Notes: generated from the letters alone by a model not told the origin. A DNA stretch of 64,000 nucleotides from Gammaproteobacteria bacterium (GCA_018816095.1 JAHIWP010000078.1:1-64000); one strand, 5' to 3'. Positions 34,503 to 44,344 are shown, numbered from the stretch's first letter. Program-made: numbers and translations.

Positions 34503-35387
34503 CTACCCCAGTCGCGCGCGTAAGCGCACCTGCAGCCAGCCGCCAAACACATTCAGCAGCAAGCCGAGCATGACCAGCAGCGCGCCCACGAGTTGCAGGG
34601 TGCTCAGGTGCTCATCGAGCAACACGGCCGCCGAGGTAATCCCCACCACCGGCACCAGCAGGGAAAACGGCGCCACCTGGCTGGCCGGATAGCGCGACAG
34701 CAGGAGGCTCCACAGGCCATAGCCGAGGATGGTCGCGCCGAATGCCAGGTAGGCCAGCACCAGCAGCGTATCCAGATTGATAGCGCGCAGCGCGGTTTCG
34801 ATCACCGCCGGCCCTTCCAGCAGCCAAGACAGCGCAAAAAACGGCAGCGGCGGCACCAGGCTGCCCCACACCACCAACCCCACCAGATTCACCTTACCCA
34901 GCTTGCGCGTGACGATATTGCCCAGCGCCCACATCGCGGCGGCGCAGAGCGTCAGCAGAAAGCCGGCCAGCGTCATCAGCCCATTGCCCTTCAAACCAAT
35001 CAGCAGCAAACCGCAGGCGGCCACCAACAAACCAAACAGATTGGCCAGGCGAAAGCGCTCACCGAGGAACATCACGGCGAACAGCAGGGTAAAGAAGGCC
35101 TGCGACTGCAGCACCAGCGAGGCCAAGCCGGCCGGCATGCCGACCGACATGGCCGAGAATAGAAACGCGAACTGCCCCAGCGAGATGGTCAATCCATAGG
35201 CCAGTAACCAGCGCAGCGGGATCTGCGGACGCTTGATAAACAGCACCGCAGGAAATGCCGCCAACAAAAATCGCAGTGCCCCCAACAGCATCGGCGGCAT
35301 GTCATCCAGGCCGATCTTGATCACCACGAAATTCATGCCCCAGACGATGATGACCACCAGGGCCAGCAGTAGATCCTTGGGTAACAT
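34503..35387 (-). CDS. EamA-family (DMT) transporter
   Basis: 294 residues with about ten membrane helices in two EamA repeats (residues 5-135 and 145-285): LLLALVVIIVWGMNFVVIK in helix 1, FAFLFSAMSVGMPAGLASLVLQ, and the second-repeat FGATILGYGLWSLLLSRYPAS segment. Inner-membrane exporter of metabolites or amino acids; YdcZ/RhaT-like assignment is not possible. ATG 35387 with AGGAGA 7 nt upstream; 43 upstream codons in frame are non-coding. Monocistronic. Confidence 0.9.
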   Translation of the reverse strand: MLPKDLLLALVVIIVWGMNFVVIKIGLDDMPPMLLGALRFLLAAFPAVLFIKRPQIPLRWLLAYGLTISLGQFAFLFSAMSVGMPAGLASLVLQSQAFFTLLFAVMFLGERFRLANLFGLLVAACGLLLIGLKGNGLMTLAGFLLTLCAAAMWALGNIVTRKLGKVNLVGLVVWGSLVPPLPFFALSWLLEGPAVIETALRAINLDTLLVLAYLAFGATILGYGLWSLLLSRYPASQVAPFSLLVPVVGITSAAVLLDEHLSTLQLVGALLVMLGLLLNVFGGWLQVRLRARLG

Positions 35388-35638
35388 AACGCGGTCTCCT
35401 GACAGGCAAAGGGTCATTAAACCAGCAGCGCCTGCCCGGCCCCCATTACAGTTACAGCTGAATCCAGGCACACAGTCGTCCATAGATGAAGAAATAGCTT
35501 GTTCGTGGCACTGCACGCATAACGCGCCCCCTCGATTGGCGCATTTTTCTAGCGCCGCCTTGAGCGATTCGCCTGCCCAGGGATGGCATCATGCCGGTTT
35601 GCAGCGCCACGCTGGCGCCACTTTCGCGAGGAGTGACG

Positions 35639-36949
35639 ATGGACAGCAACCGTCTCAGCGCAAACATCTACAGCAAGCTGGTCAATGAGGAGGATGCGCG
35701 GGTCTGCAGCGATATCGACGAGCAGGCCTGCCGCGCTGTGCCGGGCAACTTCTTGCTGATGATCCTCAGCCACTTCTTCAGCAAACTGGGTGACGCCCTG
35801 GCCAACCCGAAGGTGGTGCTGCCCTGGGTGATGGAAGCCCTGCAGGCGCCGCTTTACCTGATCGGCTTTCTGGTACCAATCCGCGAGTCTGGCTCGCTGA
35901 TCCCACAGCTGTTTATCGCCAGCTACATCCGCGCGGTGGCCGTGCGCAAATGGGTCTGGGTTCTGGGCAGCCTGATGCAAGCCGCCGCTGTCGGTGCCAT
36001 CGGTCTGGTGGCGTGGACGCTGGACGGCGTGGTAGCAGGCTGGGCGATCATTGGCCTGCTGGTGCTCTTCAGCCTGGCTCGCGGTTTGAGTTCGGTGGCC
36101 TCGAAAGATGTACTCGGCAAGACCATCCCGAAAACCCGACGCGGCCAGGTCAACGGCTGGTCGGCTAGCGCCGCCGGGCTGGTCACCGTCGCTTTGGCCC
36201 TAATGCTGTTGTTCAGCAGTACGGCTCAACTGCCACCGCAAGCCTACGGCCTGCTACTGGCCGGTGCAGGCCTACTGTGGCTGATCGCCGCGGCCATTTA
36301 CGCGCGCATCAGCGAGCAGCCAGGAGCGGTCGAGGGCGGTGGCAATGCCGTAGTCGAGGCGCTGAAGCGCCTCGCTATTCTGCGCAGCGACCGTCCCTTC
36401 CGACGCTTCGTCATAACCCGCGCACTGATGCTGTGTTCGGCCCTGAGCGCGCCGTATTACGTGGTGCTGGCCCAACAGAAACTCGGCTCGGCCGCCAGTA
36501 CACTGGGCCTGTTCATGCTCGCCAGCGGCGCCGCCAGCCTGATCTCGGCACCACTGTGGGGACGCTTTGCCGACGTGTCTAGCCGCCGGGTGATGATCCT
36601 CGCGGCCGGGCTGAGCGCAGGCCTCGGCCTACTGGTCTACCTGCTCGACAGTTTGCAACCGACCTGGCTGGCCATTGGCTGGATGCTGCCGGCACTCTAC
36701 TTTGGCCTGAGCATTGCCCACCAAGGCGTGCGCATCGGCCGTAAGACTTATCTGGTCGACCTGGCGCAAGGCAACCGCCGCACCGATTACGTGGCGGTGA
36801 GCAATACCTTGATCGGCCTGATACTGCTGCTGCTCGGTTTCGCCGGAGCCCTGGGTACGGTCATGACAATCAGCCAGATCATTCTGTTGCTGTCAGTGCT
36901 TGGCGCCTTTGGCGCGGTGATGGCCACCGTTCTGCCAGAAGTGGAATAA
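35639..36949 (+). CDS. MFS transporter with long N-terminal extension
   Basis: 436 residues. The first 35 residues are hydrophilic (SANIYSKLVNEEDARVCSDIDEQACRAVPGNF), followed by about 12 membrane helices. NFLLMILSHFFSKLGDALANPKVVLPW and RESGSLIPQLF resemble a Pseudomonas MFS group whose substrates are unknown; the ALKRLAILRSDRPFRRFV central loop is cytosolic. Start ATG 35639 has CGAGGAG 6 nt upstream. Divergent from the EamA gene (250 bp between starts). Confidence 0.87.
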   Translation: MDSNRLSANIYSKLVNEEDARVCSDIDEQACRAVPGNFLLMILSHFFSKLGDALANPKVVLPWVMEALQAPLYLIGFLVPIRESGSLIPQLFIASYIRAVAVRKWVWVLGSLMQAAAVGAIGLVAWTLDGVVAGWAIIGLLVLFSLARGLSSVASKDVLGKTIPKTRRGQVNGWSASAAGLVTVALALMLLFSSTAQLPPQAYGLLLAGAGLLWLIAAAIYARISEQPGAVEGGGNAVVEALKRLAILRSDRPFRRFVITRALMLCSALSAPYYVVLAQQKLGSAASTLGLFMLASGAASLISAPLWGRFADVSSRRVMILAAGLSAGLGLLVYLLDSLQPTWLAIGWMLPALYFGLSIAHQGVRIGRKTYLVDLAQGNRRTDYVAVSNTLIGLILLLLGFAGALGTVMTISQIILLLSVLGAFGAVMATVLPEVE

Positions 36950-37186
36950 CAGCCGGAAAGGTTCGCCGCACTTACTGCAACGCACGCAGCAACTATCCCC
37001 ATAGCCTGAGCACCACCCCTCGACGCCCCCATGCTGCATTGAGGGGGTGCCAGCGAACCGCAGACCGACTAAAATCCGCAGCTGACCTGAGCCAGCCTGC
37101 CGGCGGTCGGCCCAACAATTCGTCTGGCCGTCCACTTCCTGCGCAGACACACGACTCATCCGACTGTACAGACCGAGAGAGCACCC

Positions 37187-37888
37187 ATGGGCGCACAATG
37201 GAAAGCCAAACCTAAAGAAGCCGCTGCCAACGCCAGAGGCAAGATCTTCGGCCGGCTGGTCAAAGAGATCATGATCGCCGCGCGTAACGGCGCTGATCCA
37301 GACCTGAACCCCAAGTTGCGCTTGGCTATTCACCAGGCAAAAAAAGCCTCGATGCCCAAGGAAACCCTCGACCGCGCGATCAAGAAAGGCGCCGGCCTGC
37401 TGGGCGATACCGTGACCTATCACGCGGCCACTTACGAGGGCTTCGCCCCGCATCAGGTGCCAGTGATCATCGAATGCCTGACTGACAACATCAACCGCAC
37501 CGTGGCGGAAGTACGCGTGCTATTCCGCAAGGGCCAGATGGGCGCATCCGGCTCGGTGACCTGGGATTTCGACCACGTCGGCATGATCGAAGCCTCGCCA
37601 GAAGGCGACGCCGATGCCGAGTTGGCGGCGATTGAAGCCGGTGCACAAGACTTTGAGCCGGCAGATGAAGGCGGCACGCTGTTTATCACCGAGCCGACAG
37701 ACCTCGACGCCGTATGCCGCGCCTTGCCGGAACACGGCTTTAGCGTCAATGCGGCCAAGCTCGGCTATATGCCGAAAAACCCGGTCAGCAGCCTGACGGC
37801 CGAACAGCTCGAAGAAGTCGAAGCGTTTCTTGAAGCGCTCGACGCCCATGATGACGTGCAGAACGTCTATGTCGGGCTTTCCGGCTAA
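37187..37888 (+). CDS. YebC/PmpR family protein, YeeN-type
   Basis: 233 residues with the three-domain YebC/TACO1 organisation: [23 protein letters not shown] at the N-terminus (YeeN-like rather than AGHSKWANIKHRK of YebC proper), [36 protein letters not shown] and TRTVAEVR-like [16 protein letters not shown]. Family members regulate transcription (PmpR) or assist translation of proline-rich stretches; which applies here is unknown. ATG 37187; GAGAGAG upstream serves as ribosome site. Monocistronic. Confidence 0.92.
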   Translation: MGAQWKAKPKEAAANARGKIFGRLVKEIMIAARNGADPDLNPKLRLAIHQAKKASMPKETLDRAIKKGAGLLGDTVTYHAATYEGFAPHQVPVIIECLTDNINRTVAEVRVLFRKGQMGASGSVTWDFDHVGMIEASPEGDADAELAAIEAGAQDFEPADEGGTLFITEPTDLDAVCRALPEHGFSVNAAKLGYMPKNPVSSLTAEQLEEVEAFLEALDAHDDVQNVYVGLSG

Positions 37889-37903
37889 CTCAGCGGTTGC
37901 CTC

Positions 37904-37934
37904 AGGCTCGCCGGGCAGGACGCCCAGCGAGCCT
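37904..37934 (+). terminator. Hairpin after the yebC-like gene
   Basis: AGGCTCGCCGGGC and GCCCAGCGAGCCT: 13-bp stem with one mismatch and a 5-nt loop, 16 nt after the stop. No U-tract. Confidence 0.55.
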
Positions 37935-38007
37935 ATAAGCGGCGCCAGCGTTCGCGCCCAGTTCAGCGCACGGGCCGATTCGCCGCCCCATCGCGCCACA
38001 AAGCGAG

Positions 38008-38021
38008 TAGAATCGCCGGCC
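38008..38021 (+). promoter_or_regulatory. -10 box with GC-rich discriminator before the lipoprotein gene
   Basis: TAGAAT followed by CGCCGGCC, 65 bp upstream of the GTG start. Same module as at 34210. -35 not evident. Confidence 0.4.
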
Positions 38022-38078
38022 GCCGCGCCATCAGCGCCCGGCGTGTACACAAGGACGTTGCCCCACAGGAGTTTTACC

Positions 38079-38699
38079 GTGCACAAAATTCTCACTCTGG
38101 CTGCGTGCCTATTGCTCGGCGCCTGCGCCAGCAACCCGCAGACGGTCTACCAGCAAGACGTTGTGGCGGGCACCAGCCCAATGGCCAAAAGCACCCTGGA
38201 GGCCATCCATAACAGCAAAGCCATCCCGCTGCCGCTCGACCCCGGCCTGCTGGCTCCGCAGTGGCCGATTAGCGCCGACGAACCGCGCCTGGACTTTGGC
38301 AGCTCGATCTCTAACTACCGGATCTTTTCCCTGCAGCTGAAGAAGGGTGAACGCTACACCCTTAACGTGCGCTCGCTGTGCAACAAGCCCTGCCTCGGCG
38401 TGAGCAAGTTCGCCCTGAAACCGCGCGCCATGTTGCTGGATGCCTACGGCGCCGTGATTGCCGACAAACCCTCGCACGCCTCGACAGCAATCGGGCAGAT
38501 CAGCCTGAGCTGGGACGGTGAAGCCACAGAAGATGGCACCTACTACCTGCTCGTGGCCGCCGATAACGACGACCTCGGTCAGACCATCGTGATCGACGAT
38601 GTATGGGTGAACAACTCCCCCCTGATGGCGGTCAAGGTGGACATGCACAGCTCGCCATTCGGCACCGTCAGTGCATTCTCCAGCCCTCGCAAAGACTGA
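38079..38699 (+). CDS. Outer-membrane-type lipoprotein of unknown function
   Basis: 206 residues. A type II signal peptide ends in the lipobox LLLGAC with Cys near residue 16; residue +2 is Ala, which favours outer-membrane sorting. The mature part is a beta-rich domain: DFGSSISNYRIFSLQLKKGE, an internal Cys pair (RSLCNKPCLGV) probably disulfide-bonded, and DGEATEDGTYYLLVAADND. Similarity to the MalM periplasmic family is possible but not demonstrable here. GTG 38079 with ACAGGAG 7 nt upstream; the in-frame upstream region is not coding because it spans the previous gene's terminator and the -10 element. Confidence 0.82.
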   Translation: MHKILTLAACLLLGACASNPQTVYQQDVVAGTSPMAKSTLEAIHNSKAIPLPLDPGLLAPQWPISADEPRLDFGSSISNYRIFSLQLKKGERYTLNVRSLCNKPCLGVSKFALKPRAMLLDAYGAVIADKPSHASTAIGQISLSWDGEATEDGTYYLLVAADNDDLGQTIVIDDVWVNNSPLMAVKVDMHSSPFGTVSAFSSPRKD

Positions 38700-38708
38700 G
38701 CCAGCACC

Positions 38709-38731
38709 CGGCGAGCGACACACGCTCGCCG
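38709..38731 (+). terminator. Hairpin after the lipoprotein gene
   Basis: CGGCGAGCG and CGCTCGCCG (9 bp), loop ACACA, 9 nt after the stop. No T-run. Confidence 0.55.
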
Positions 38732-38865
38732 CTCCCTCCAATGAGCGCGGCTTAACCGTCAAGCCTATCCATTGACCCTGAGCAAGATGCTCCGCCCCTG
38801 GCGCTTTAGCCTATGCCGATGACTTTCTGAGGGTTCGCCCTCCAACTGCCATCGACGAGGTCTTC

Positions 38866-39192
38866 ATGAGCATCACCTCTACTCACATTTGCGCGGCGGC
38901 CGACCAACTGCAGGGTTTTGTCGGTTTCAATGCCAAGACCGGGCGCTACATCGTACGTTTTTCTGAAGACTCCTTCGGCCTCGACGTACTCGAACAGAGC
39001 ATCACACCCACCTGCGAATTCGTCTGGCGCGCCTTTGACGGCGAACTGATGAACCTCGACCGTGCGCGCCTGCAACTGCTGCTAGAACAAAACATCGATG
39101 ATCGCCTGGCCATCAGCGAGCCGCTACGGGTTTACGTGCGCCGCGCTGACCTCCCGGAGATCAGCGCCGAGCGCCGGCGCCTTAGCGCTTAA
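38866..39192 (+). CDS. Hypothetical protein
   Basis: 108 residues, soluble, no signal peptide. Visible features: FVGFNAKTGRYIVRFSEDSFGLDVLE suggests a beta-sheet start, then an acidic/leucine-rich helix RARLQLLLEQNIDDRLAISEP and a basic end with YVRRADLPEISAERRR. I do not recognise the family. ATG 38866 with a GAGG ribosome site 7 nt upstream. It lies between the lipoprotein and deacylase genes, in the same direction but 129 bp from the latter. Confidence 0.65.
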   Translation: MSITSTHICAAADQLQGFVGFNAKTGRYIVRFSEDSFGLDVLEQSITPTCEFVWRAFDGELMNLDRARLQLLLEQNIDDRLAISEPLRVYVRRADLPEISAERRRLSA

Positions 39193-39321
39193 ACCCCGGT
39201 TAACACAACGCGCTGCGCCATGGCCGAATAAGCCGTTGGTTGTTCACTTACACCCTAACAGTCGCAGCGCTCGGCAGACTAAGCTCGCCTGGTTGATGTT
39301 ATTCGCCCAGGAGCCTGCCGA

Positions 39322-41061
39322 ATGTTCGATGTGCTGATCAAGAATGCGCTGTTTTTCGATGGCAGCGGCACGCCGGGAGTGCTGCGCCACCTGGGCATCC
39401 GTGAGGGTAAATTGGCGTGCATCAGTGCCAGCGCCCTGGATGAAAGCGGCTGCGGCCAGGTCATCGACGCCAGCAACCGTTGGGTCACGCCCGGCTTTAT
39501 CGACATGCACACCCACTATGACGCGGAACTGGTGGCGGCGCCCGCGCTCAAGGAATCCGTGCGTCATGGCGTGACCACCGTGATGATCGGCAGCTGCTCG
39601 ATCAGCATGGTGCTGTCCAGCCCCGAGGATTGCTCGGATCTGTTCACCCGCGTTGAGTCGGTGCCGCGCGAACATGTGCTGCCGTTGCTCCAGGCGCGCA
39701 AGACCTGGAACAGCGCTAGCGAATTCGCCGCCTTTCTCGATCAACACCCGCTGGGGCCGAATGTCTGCTCCTTTCTCGGCCACTCCGACCTGCGCGTTGC
39801 CGTCATGGGTTTGGAACGCGCCGTCGATGCCAAGGTGCGCCCCAGTGAACGCGAACTGCAACAAATGGAACGCCTGCTGGAAGAGGCGCTGGATGCCGGC
39901 CTACTCGGCCTGTCGAGCATGACCAATCCCTGGGACAAGCTCGACGGCGACCGCCAGCGCTCGAAATCCCTGCCCTCGGTGTATGCGCCCTGGGCCGAAT
40001 ACGCGCGACTGAACAAGATCCTGCGGCGGCGCGGACGCATCCACCAGGGCGCGCCAAATCTGGTGACCAAATTCAATGTGCTGGCCTTTCTCTGGGCCAG
40101 CATCGGCGGCGGGTGGCGCAAACCGCTGAAGACCACCCTGATCACCCTAATGGACGTCAAAGCCGACCCTTGGCTGGCGCCTGTGCTTGGCCCGCTTACC
40201 CGCTGGATCAATCGCCTGACCCGCGCGGACTTTCGCTGGCAAACCCTGCCGGTGCCCTTCGAAACCTATGCCGACGGCATGGAGTTCGTGGTGTTCGAGG
40301 AGTTTCCCGCCGGCCAGGCCGCTCTGCACCTAGCCAGCCACGACCTGCGCAGCCAGCTGTTTCAAGATCCGGACTACCGCCGACGCTTTCGCCAGGATGT
40401 GGAGAAGAAATTCGGCCCACGGGTCTGGCACCGCGACTTTGACGACGCGTGGATTGTCGACTGCCCAGACGCCAGCGTGGTCGGCAAAAGCGTTGGCGAA
40501 CTGGCCAAGGCCCGCAATGAACACCCGGCCGATCTGTTTCTTGACCTGCTGGTGGCCCATGGCCCGCGCCTGCGCTGGCGCACTCTGATCGCCAACCACC
40601 GCCCCGAGGTGGTGGAAAAACTGGTGTGCGAACCGAGCACGCTGATCGGCTTTGCCGACTCCGGCGCGCATATCCGCAATATGGCCTTCTACAACTTCGG
40701 TGTGCGCCTGCTCAAGTTGGTGCGCGATGCCGAACTGCGTGGCCAGCCGGTGATGCCGATCGAAACCGCAATCTGGCGCCTGACCGGCGAGCTGGGTGAG
40801 TGGTTCGACATTGACGCCGGCAGGCTCTACGAAGGCGCACGGGCTGACCTGGTGATTATCGACCCCAGCGCACTGGATGAATCCCTGGCCAGCTACCAAG
40901 AGGCGCCCATGGAAGCCTTCGGCGGTTTGCAACGCATGGTCAACCGTGGCGCGGCAGTGGATGCGGTGCTGATCAACGGGCGCATTGCCTTTCAGCATGG
41001 CGAATGTGCCCACGACCTCGGGCAAAAACACGGTTATGGGCAATTTTTACGCAGCCGCTAA
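39322..41061 (+). CDS. N-acyl-D-amino-acid deacylase-like amidohydrolase
   Basis: 579 residues of the amidohydrolase superfamily, D-aminoacylase/dihydroorotase-like group: a small beta-sandwich at the N-terminus (ALFFDGSGTPG), metal-binding H63 and H65 in DMHTHYD, a TIM barrel with GLSSMTNPW, HRDFDDAWI, and the catalytic Asp region GFADSGAHIRNM near residue 445, and a C-terminal sandwich with RADLVIIDPSALD. Expected to hydrolyse N-acyl-D-amino acids or related amides in the cytosol; the family is broad and substrates are often different. CAGGAG ribosome site precedes ATG 39322. Confidence 0.88.
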   Translation: MFDVLIKNALFFDGSGTPGVLRHLGIREGKLACISASALDESGCGQVIDASNRWVTPGFIDMHTHYDAELVAAPALKESVRHGVTTVMIGSCSISMVLSSPEDCSDLFTRVESVPREHVLPLLQARKTWNSASEFAAFLDQHPLGPNVCSFLGHSDLRVAVMGLERAVDAKVRPSERELQQMERLLEEALDAGLLGLSSMTNPWDKLDGDRQRSKSLPSVYAPWAEYARLNKILRRRGRIHQGAPNLVTKFNVLAFLWASIGGGWRKPLKTTLITLMDVKADPWLAPVLGPLTRWINRLTRADFRWQTLPVPFETYADGMEFVVFEEFPAGQAALHLASHDLRSQLFQDPDYRRRFRQDVEKKFGPRVWHRDFDDAWIVDCPDASVVGKSVGELAKARNEHPADLFLDLLVAHGPRLRWRTLIANHRPEVVEKLVCEPSTLIGFADSGAHIRNMAFYNFGVRLLKLVRDAELRGQPVMPIETAIWRLTGELGEWFDIDAGRLYEGARADLVIIDPSALDESLASYQEAPMEAFGGLQRMVNRGAAVDAVLINGRIAFQHGECAHDLGQKHGYGQFLRSR

Positions 41062-41164
41062 CGCCTTCAACTGAAGCCTAGCGATAGTCCTACAGGCTGG
41101 CATACTGTGCGCCGCACAGACCGGTGGGCCGCCCACCCTGTATGCTGAAAGGACGCCAATAATA

Positions 41165-42052
41165 ATGTACAAAATGCCTGCAAAGGCCCTCTACCGCTGG
41201 CTTCTAGGCCTGCTACTGCTCAGCCTGCTGCCCCCGCTATACGCTGATGAGGCGGGCGTTATTCACTACCCCCGGCGTACCGAGGGTGAAGAGTTTCGTT
41301 CCTCCTATGAGCTGGCTCAACTGCAACTGGCACTGGAAAAAGCCGGCAGCTCTTTGCGCCTGGAGCCCTCGTACTACAGCATGGAGCAGGAGCGCGCACT
41401 GGTTAACCTGGAGCATAACGAGCGCCTCGATGTGGTCTGGAGCATGACCAGCCGTGAGCGCGAACAACGCCTGCTGCCTGTGCGCATTCCGCTGGATAAG
41501 GGTTTGTATGGCTGGCGCATTGCCCTGCTGCCCAGCAGCCGCGCCGAGCTGCTCAAGGATGTGCGCACCCTCAACGACCTGCGCCCGTTCTCCGCCGGTC
41601 AAGGGCACGATTGGCCGGACACTGACATTCTTCGCAGCAATGGCTTGCCTGTCACCATTTCAGCCAATTACGGCAGCCTGTTTCACATGCTCCAGGCGCA
41701 ACGCTTCGATTACTTTCCGCGCTCGGTGATCGAACTCTGGGATGAGCTCAAACATCCCCGCAGCAAGCAGTTGGTTGCTGACAGTCATGTGCTACTGCAC
41801 TACCCCGCCGCGATGTATTTTTTCGTCTCGCGCCAACGCCCAGAGCTGGCGCAAACTTTGCAGCTCGGCTTGGAGAGGGCGATTGCCGATGGTTCATTCG
41901 AGCGCCTGTTCCAAGAGCATTTCGCGGCTGACCTGAAGCGCGCGCAACTGCACCAGCGTCAGGTCATCGAGCTGCAAAACCCTTTTTTGCCTAGTGCCAC
42001 GCCCTTGCAGCGACGCGAGCTTTGGTTCACTCCCGCGCCGCCGGAAGGCTAG
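41165..42052 (+). CDS. Orphan periplasmic binding-protein-like protein
   Basis: 295 residues with an N-terminal signal peptide (hydrophobic core about 12-24, cleavage near LYA, 27). The rest resembles type-2 periplasmic binding folds: GVIHYPRR first strand, LVNLEHNERLDVVWSMTSRERE, a hinge segment and a C-terminal LERAIADGSFERLFQEHF helix as in SBP_bac_3 proteins. No permease gene nearby. Start uncertain between 41165 and 41174; AAAGGA lies 11 nt before the former. Its last 26 bp overlap the convergent gene at 42027. Confidence 0.75.
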   Translation: MYKMPAKALYRWLLGLLLLSLLPPLYADEAGVIHYPRRTEGEEFRSSYELAQLQLALEKAGSSLRLEPSYYSMEQERALVNLEHNERLDVVWSMTSREREQRLLPVRIPLDKGLYGWRIALLPSSRAELLKDVRTLNDLRPFSAGQGHDWPDTDILRSNGLPVTISANYGSLFHMLQAQRFDYFPRSVIELWDELKHPRSKQLVADSHVLLHYPAAMYFFVSRQRPELAQTLQLGLERAIADGSFERLFQEHFAADLKRAQLHQRQVIELQNPFLPSATPLQRRELWFTPAPPEG

Positions 42053-43349
42053 ACGGTTGAGCCAGAGTGGCCTGCACAACCGCGCGGGTGTGTACGCCGA
42101 AACGTTTAAACAGCACCTGCAGCAATTGCTCCACCAGCGGGTCAACGGCAACCTGAGCCAACTGATTACCCGCACTGAAACCTGGAGCAGCAACCGGCTT
42201 GCGTGCGAGCCACTGGCCAATTACTTCATCCAAGGCATCGGCGCTGGCGTACGACTCAGCGGCCACCACCTGCTGCGCGTAGTCCGCGGAGTAAGCGGGG
42301 TAACTGCCTGGCGGCGCCTGTGTATAGGCCTGTAACAGTGGCGCGGCGGCCTGCTCCGCCATCAATTGCTGCATGCGCTGAAGTTGGTATTCCTCGAGAG
42401 CCGTATGCCGGTCCGCCACACGGGCAATGGCGGCCAGGCGATCGTCGGGATAGCCCAAAGCGCCTTTGAGGGCAATCAGCATCAACTCGGGCGTGGTGAA
42501 GCCCGGCACGGTCTTGGCGTGGTAGGGCTGGGTCAGGTCCTGCATGTAGTGCAGCGCCCAACCGAGAAAACGATAGCCCCAATAGTCATGCCCGCTGGCC
42601 AGGGCCAGCCGAGCCAGGCCGGTGTACTGGTAGATGCGCCAGTGCGGCAGGGTGCGCCGCAGGTAGGGCGCCGCCTGAAACACCAGCGCCGGCTCGTGGT
42701 AGTAACCGATATGGAAAGGGGCTTGGGAGGAATACTCGAAGCGCGCATCACCAAACGGCTGCTCGCCAAAGTTGTACTGCCCGCCGACTTCGCCGGGGTT
42801 GTTGCTGAACAGGTTGATATCGTGGCCATAGTCCGGCTCATCAGCCGCACTGCTGAGCACCTGCACGGCACTTACCGCCTCGCCCGGCTGCAAGGCCAGA
42901 TAACGCCAATGGCTCCAGGGGCCAAGCTTGCGAAATACCAGCACCTGTTCAGCTGCCAGCCGCGCCCTCCCCTCATCCGCCTGCCCCGGCAATTGCTGGA
43001 CAAAGCCGGCCAGACGAATCTGCGGATTAATCCGCAGTGCATGCAGGAATGCGCTGCGCCTGTCGGCCGGGGCAGTCGCAAGGGCGCTAAAGCGCAACGC
43101 ATCGGGTCGCGTCGGGTAATCGGGGAAGTGCGCGCGGGCAAAGGCCTCCTGCTGATCAAGCAACTGCTCAATGGCCGGCGCCTGATCATCGAGAAACGCC
43201 TGCAACGGCTCGTAATTCAGCGTGCGCTGCAACTGCGGCAGTGCCTGCAATGCCAACTGACTGCCAAGCGAGTGATTGGACCAGGCCAGGGCGTTTAACG
43301 GCTGACAGGCCAAGCAACAGGCAGATAGCAACAGCAACAATGGCTTCAC
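42027..43349 (-). CDS. Exported zinc phospholipase C / P1-nuclease-like protein
   Basis: 440 residues. A signal peptide (hydrophobic to about residue 20) is followed by Trp at the predicted mature N-terminus (ALAWSNH), exactly as in the zinc-dependent phospholipase C/S1-P1 nuclease superfamily where the N-terminal Trp ligates zinc. Further ligand motifs: YGHDINLF and GWALHYMQDLTQPYHAK, the HxxxD-type metal site. I infer a periplasmic or secreted phosphodiesterase. GTG 43349 with CGGAG 5 nt upstream is preferred to ATG 43385. Same strand as, and 137 bp downstream of, the FHA gene; possibly part of that unit. 3' end overlaps the convergent gene by 26 bp. Confidence 0.75.
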   Translation of the reverse strand: MKPLLLLLSACCLACQPLNALAWSNHSLGSQLALQALPQLQRTLNYEPLQAFLDDQAPAIEQLLDQQEAFARAHFPDYPTRPDALRFSALATAPADRRSAFLHALRINPQIRLAGFVQQLPGQADEGRARLAAEQVLVFRKLGPWSHWRYLALQPGEAVSAVQVLSSAADEPDYGHDINLFSNNPGEVGGQYNFGEQPFGDARFEYSSQAPFHIGYYHEPALVFQAAPYLRRTLPHWRIYQYTGLARLALASGHDYWGYRFLGWALHYMQDLTQPYHAKTVPGFTTPELMLIALKGALGYPDDRLAAIARVADRHTALEEYQLQRMQQLMAEQAAAPLLQAYTQAPPGSYPAYSADYAQQVVAAESYASADALDEVIGQWLARKPVAAPGFSAGNQLAQVAVDPLVEQLLQVLFKRFGVHTRAVVQATLAQPSSLPAARE

Positions 43350-43486
43350 GGCGACTCCGACGCAGGTAGCAGGGCAAAGAGCCATAGCCTAACGCCTGGG
43401 CCGCTACCTGGCACTGTCGTATCAAGTCAGCCCACTCACTAATCAGGCAGTGCGCGGCAAAATCTCAGCGGTGAGCGTGACCAGAG

Positions 43487-44344
43487 CTAGCCAACAACTA
43501 CAGCCGCTGCCGCGACCAGCACAATCACCACCAGCACTAGCGCTAATAGCGGCTTATTCAGCCTACTTGGCGCACGGGCGGGCTTAGCCGCAGTGTGCAG
43601 CGGGTTAGCCTGAGCGACTGTTCGCAGTGGGTTGGCATGGCTATTCGCTGAACGGGACATGGCGACGGCCTTGAGCGGCTTGAGCAGGTCCACCGCGCGC
43701 ATAAATAGCGTGGCGTCTTCGTCCGCGCTGGGCGCCACCGTGCTTTTCGGCCCAATCACCAGCAGGCTGACCGAGCCCATCTTCAGCTGGTCACCTGGCT
43801 GCAACACCGCCGTCGCGACCTTTTGCTGGTTGACCTGCAGACCATTGGCCGACGCCAGGTCCTTGACCTCCAGCACATTGTCCTTGAGGTAGAACTCGCA
43901 GTGGCGGCGCGACAATTGCTGGTCGCTGAAACACAGCTCGCATTTCACTGAACGGCCAAAGGTCATGGAGCCGTTGATATGGAATTTCTTGCCTTCGTGC
44001 TCGCCCTGAATCACCTGCAGGTACCAGCGTGCACCCTGCTCGGCTTTAGCCTTGCTGCGCGCCGGATCGACCAGTAGCAACTCCACCGAACCCAGCCGCA
44101 GCCGGTCATCGGCACGCAACTGGAAGCGCGTATTGATGCGCTCGTCGTTGACGAAAGAGCCGCCGAGGCTGCCGACATCGGTCAGGTAATAGAAGCCATG
44201 ATCCTGACGAATCTCCGCATGAAATGAGCCGATGCTGGGGTCCACCAACACCAGGCTGTTGCGGCTGTCCTGGCCGATGGTGAAACGCTCGTCGACCAGC
44301 CAGATGGGGGCCTGACGATTATCACTGAAGTGAATTTTGAGCAT
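43487..44344 (-). CDS. Double-FHA-domain protein with C-terminal membrane anchor
   Basis: 285 residues: FHA domain 1 (about 5-95; FTIGQDSRNSLVL, SIGSFHAEI, GGSFVNDERI) and FHA domain 2 (about 108-195; MTFGRSVKCELCF, LSRRHCEF, SANGLQVN), each with the Gly/Ser-Arg/Ser-His pattern of phosphothreonine recognition, although domain 1 has SF instead of SRxH. A Ser/Pro/Ala-rich linker leads to a C-terminal membrane helix (about 266-284). Likely reads phosphothreonines made by the kinase encoded just upstream and tethers partners at the membrane. Confidence 0.9.
   Translation of the reverse strand: MLKIHFSDNRQAPIWLVDERFTIGQDSRNSLVLVDPSIGSFHAEIRQDHGFYYLTDVGSLGGSFVNDERINTRFQLRADDRLRLGSVELLLVDPARSKAKAEQGARWYLQVIQGEHEGKKFHINGSMTFGRSVKCELCFSDQQLSRRHCEFYLKDNVLEVKDLASANGLQVNQQKVATAVLQPGDQLKMGSVSLLVIGPKSTVAPSADEDATLFMRAVDLLKPLKAVAMSRSANSHANPLRTVAQANPLHTAAKPARAPSRLNKPLLALVLVVIVLVAAAAVVVG

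Noticed and set aside
37830..38078. Upstream extension of the lipoprotein gene
   Set aside because: It would overlap the yebC-like gene and its terminator and destroy the lipoprotein signal; GTG 38079 has a perfect ribosome site.
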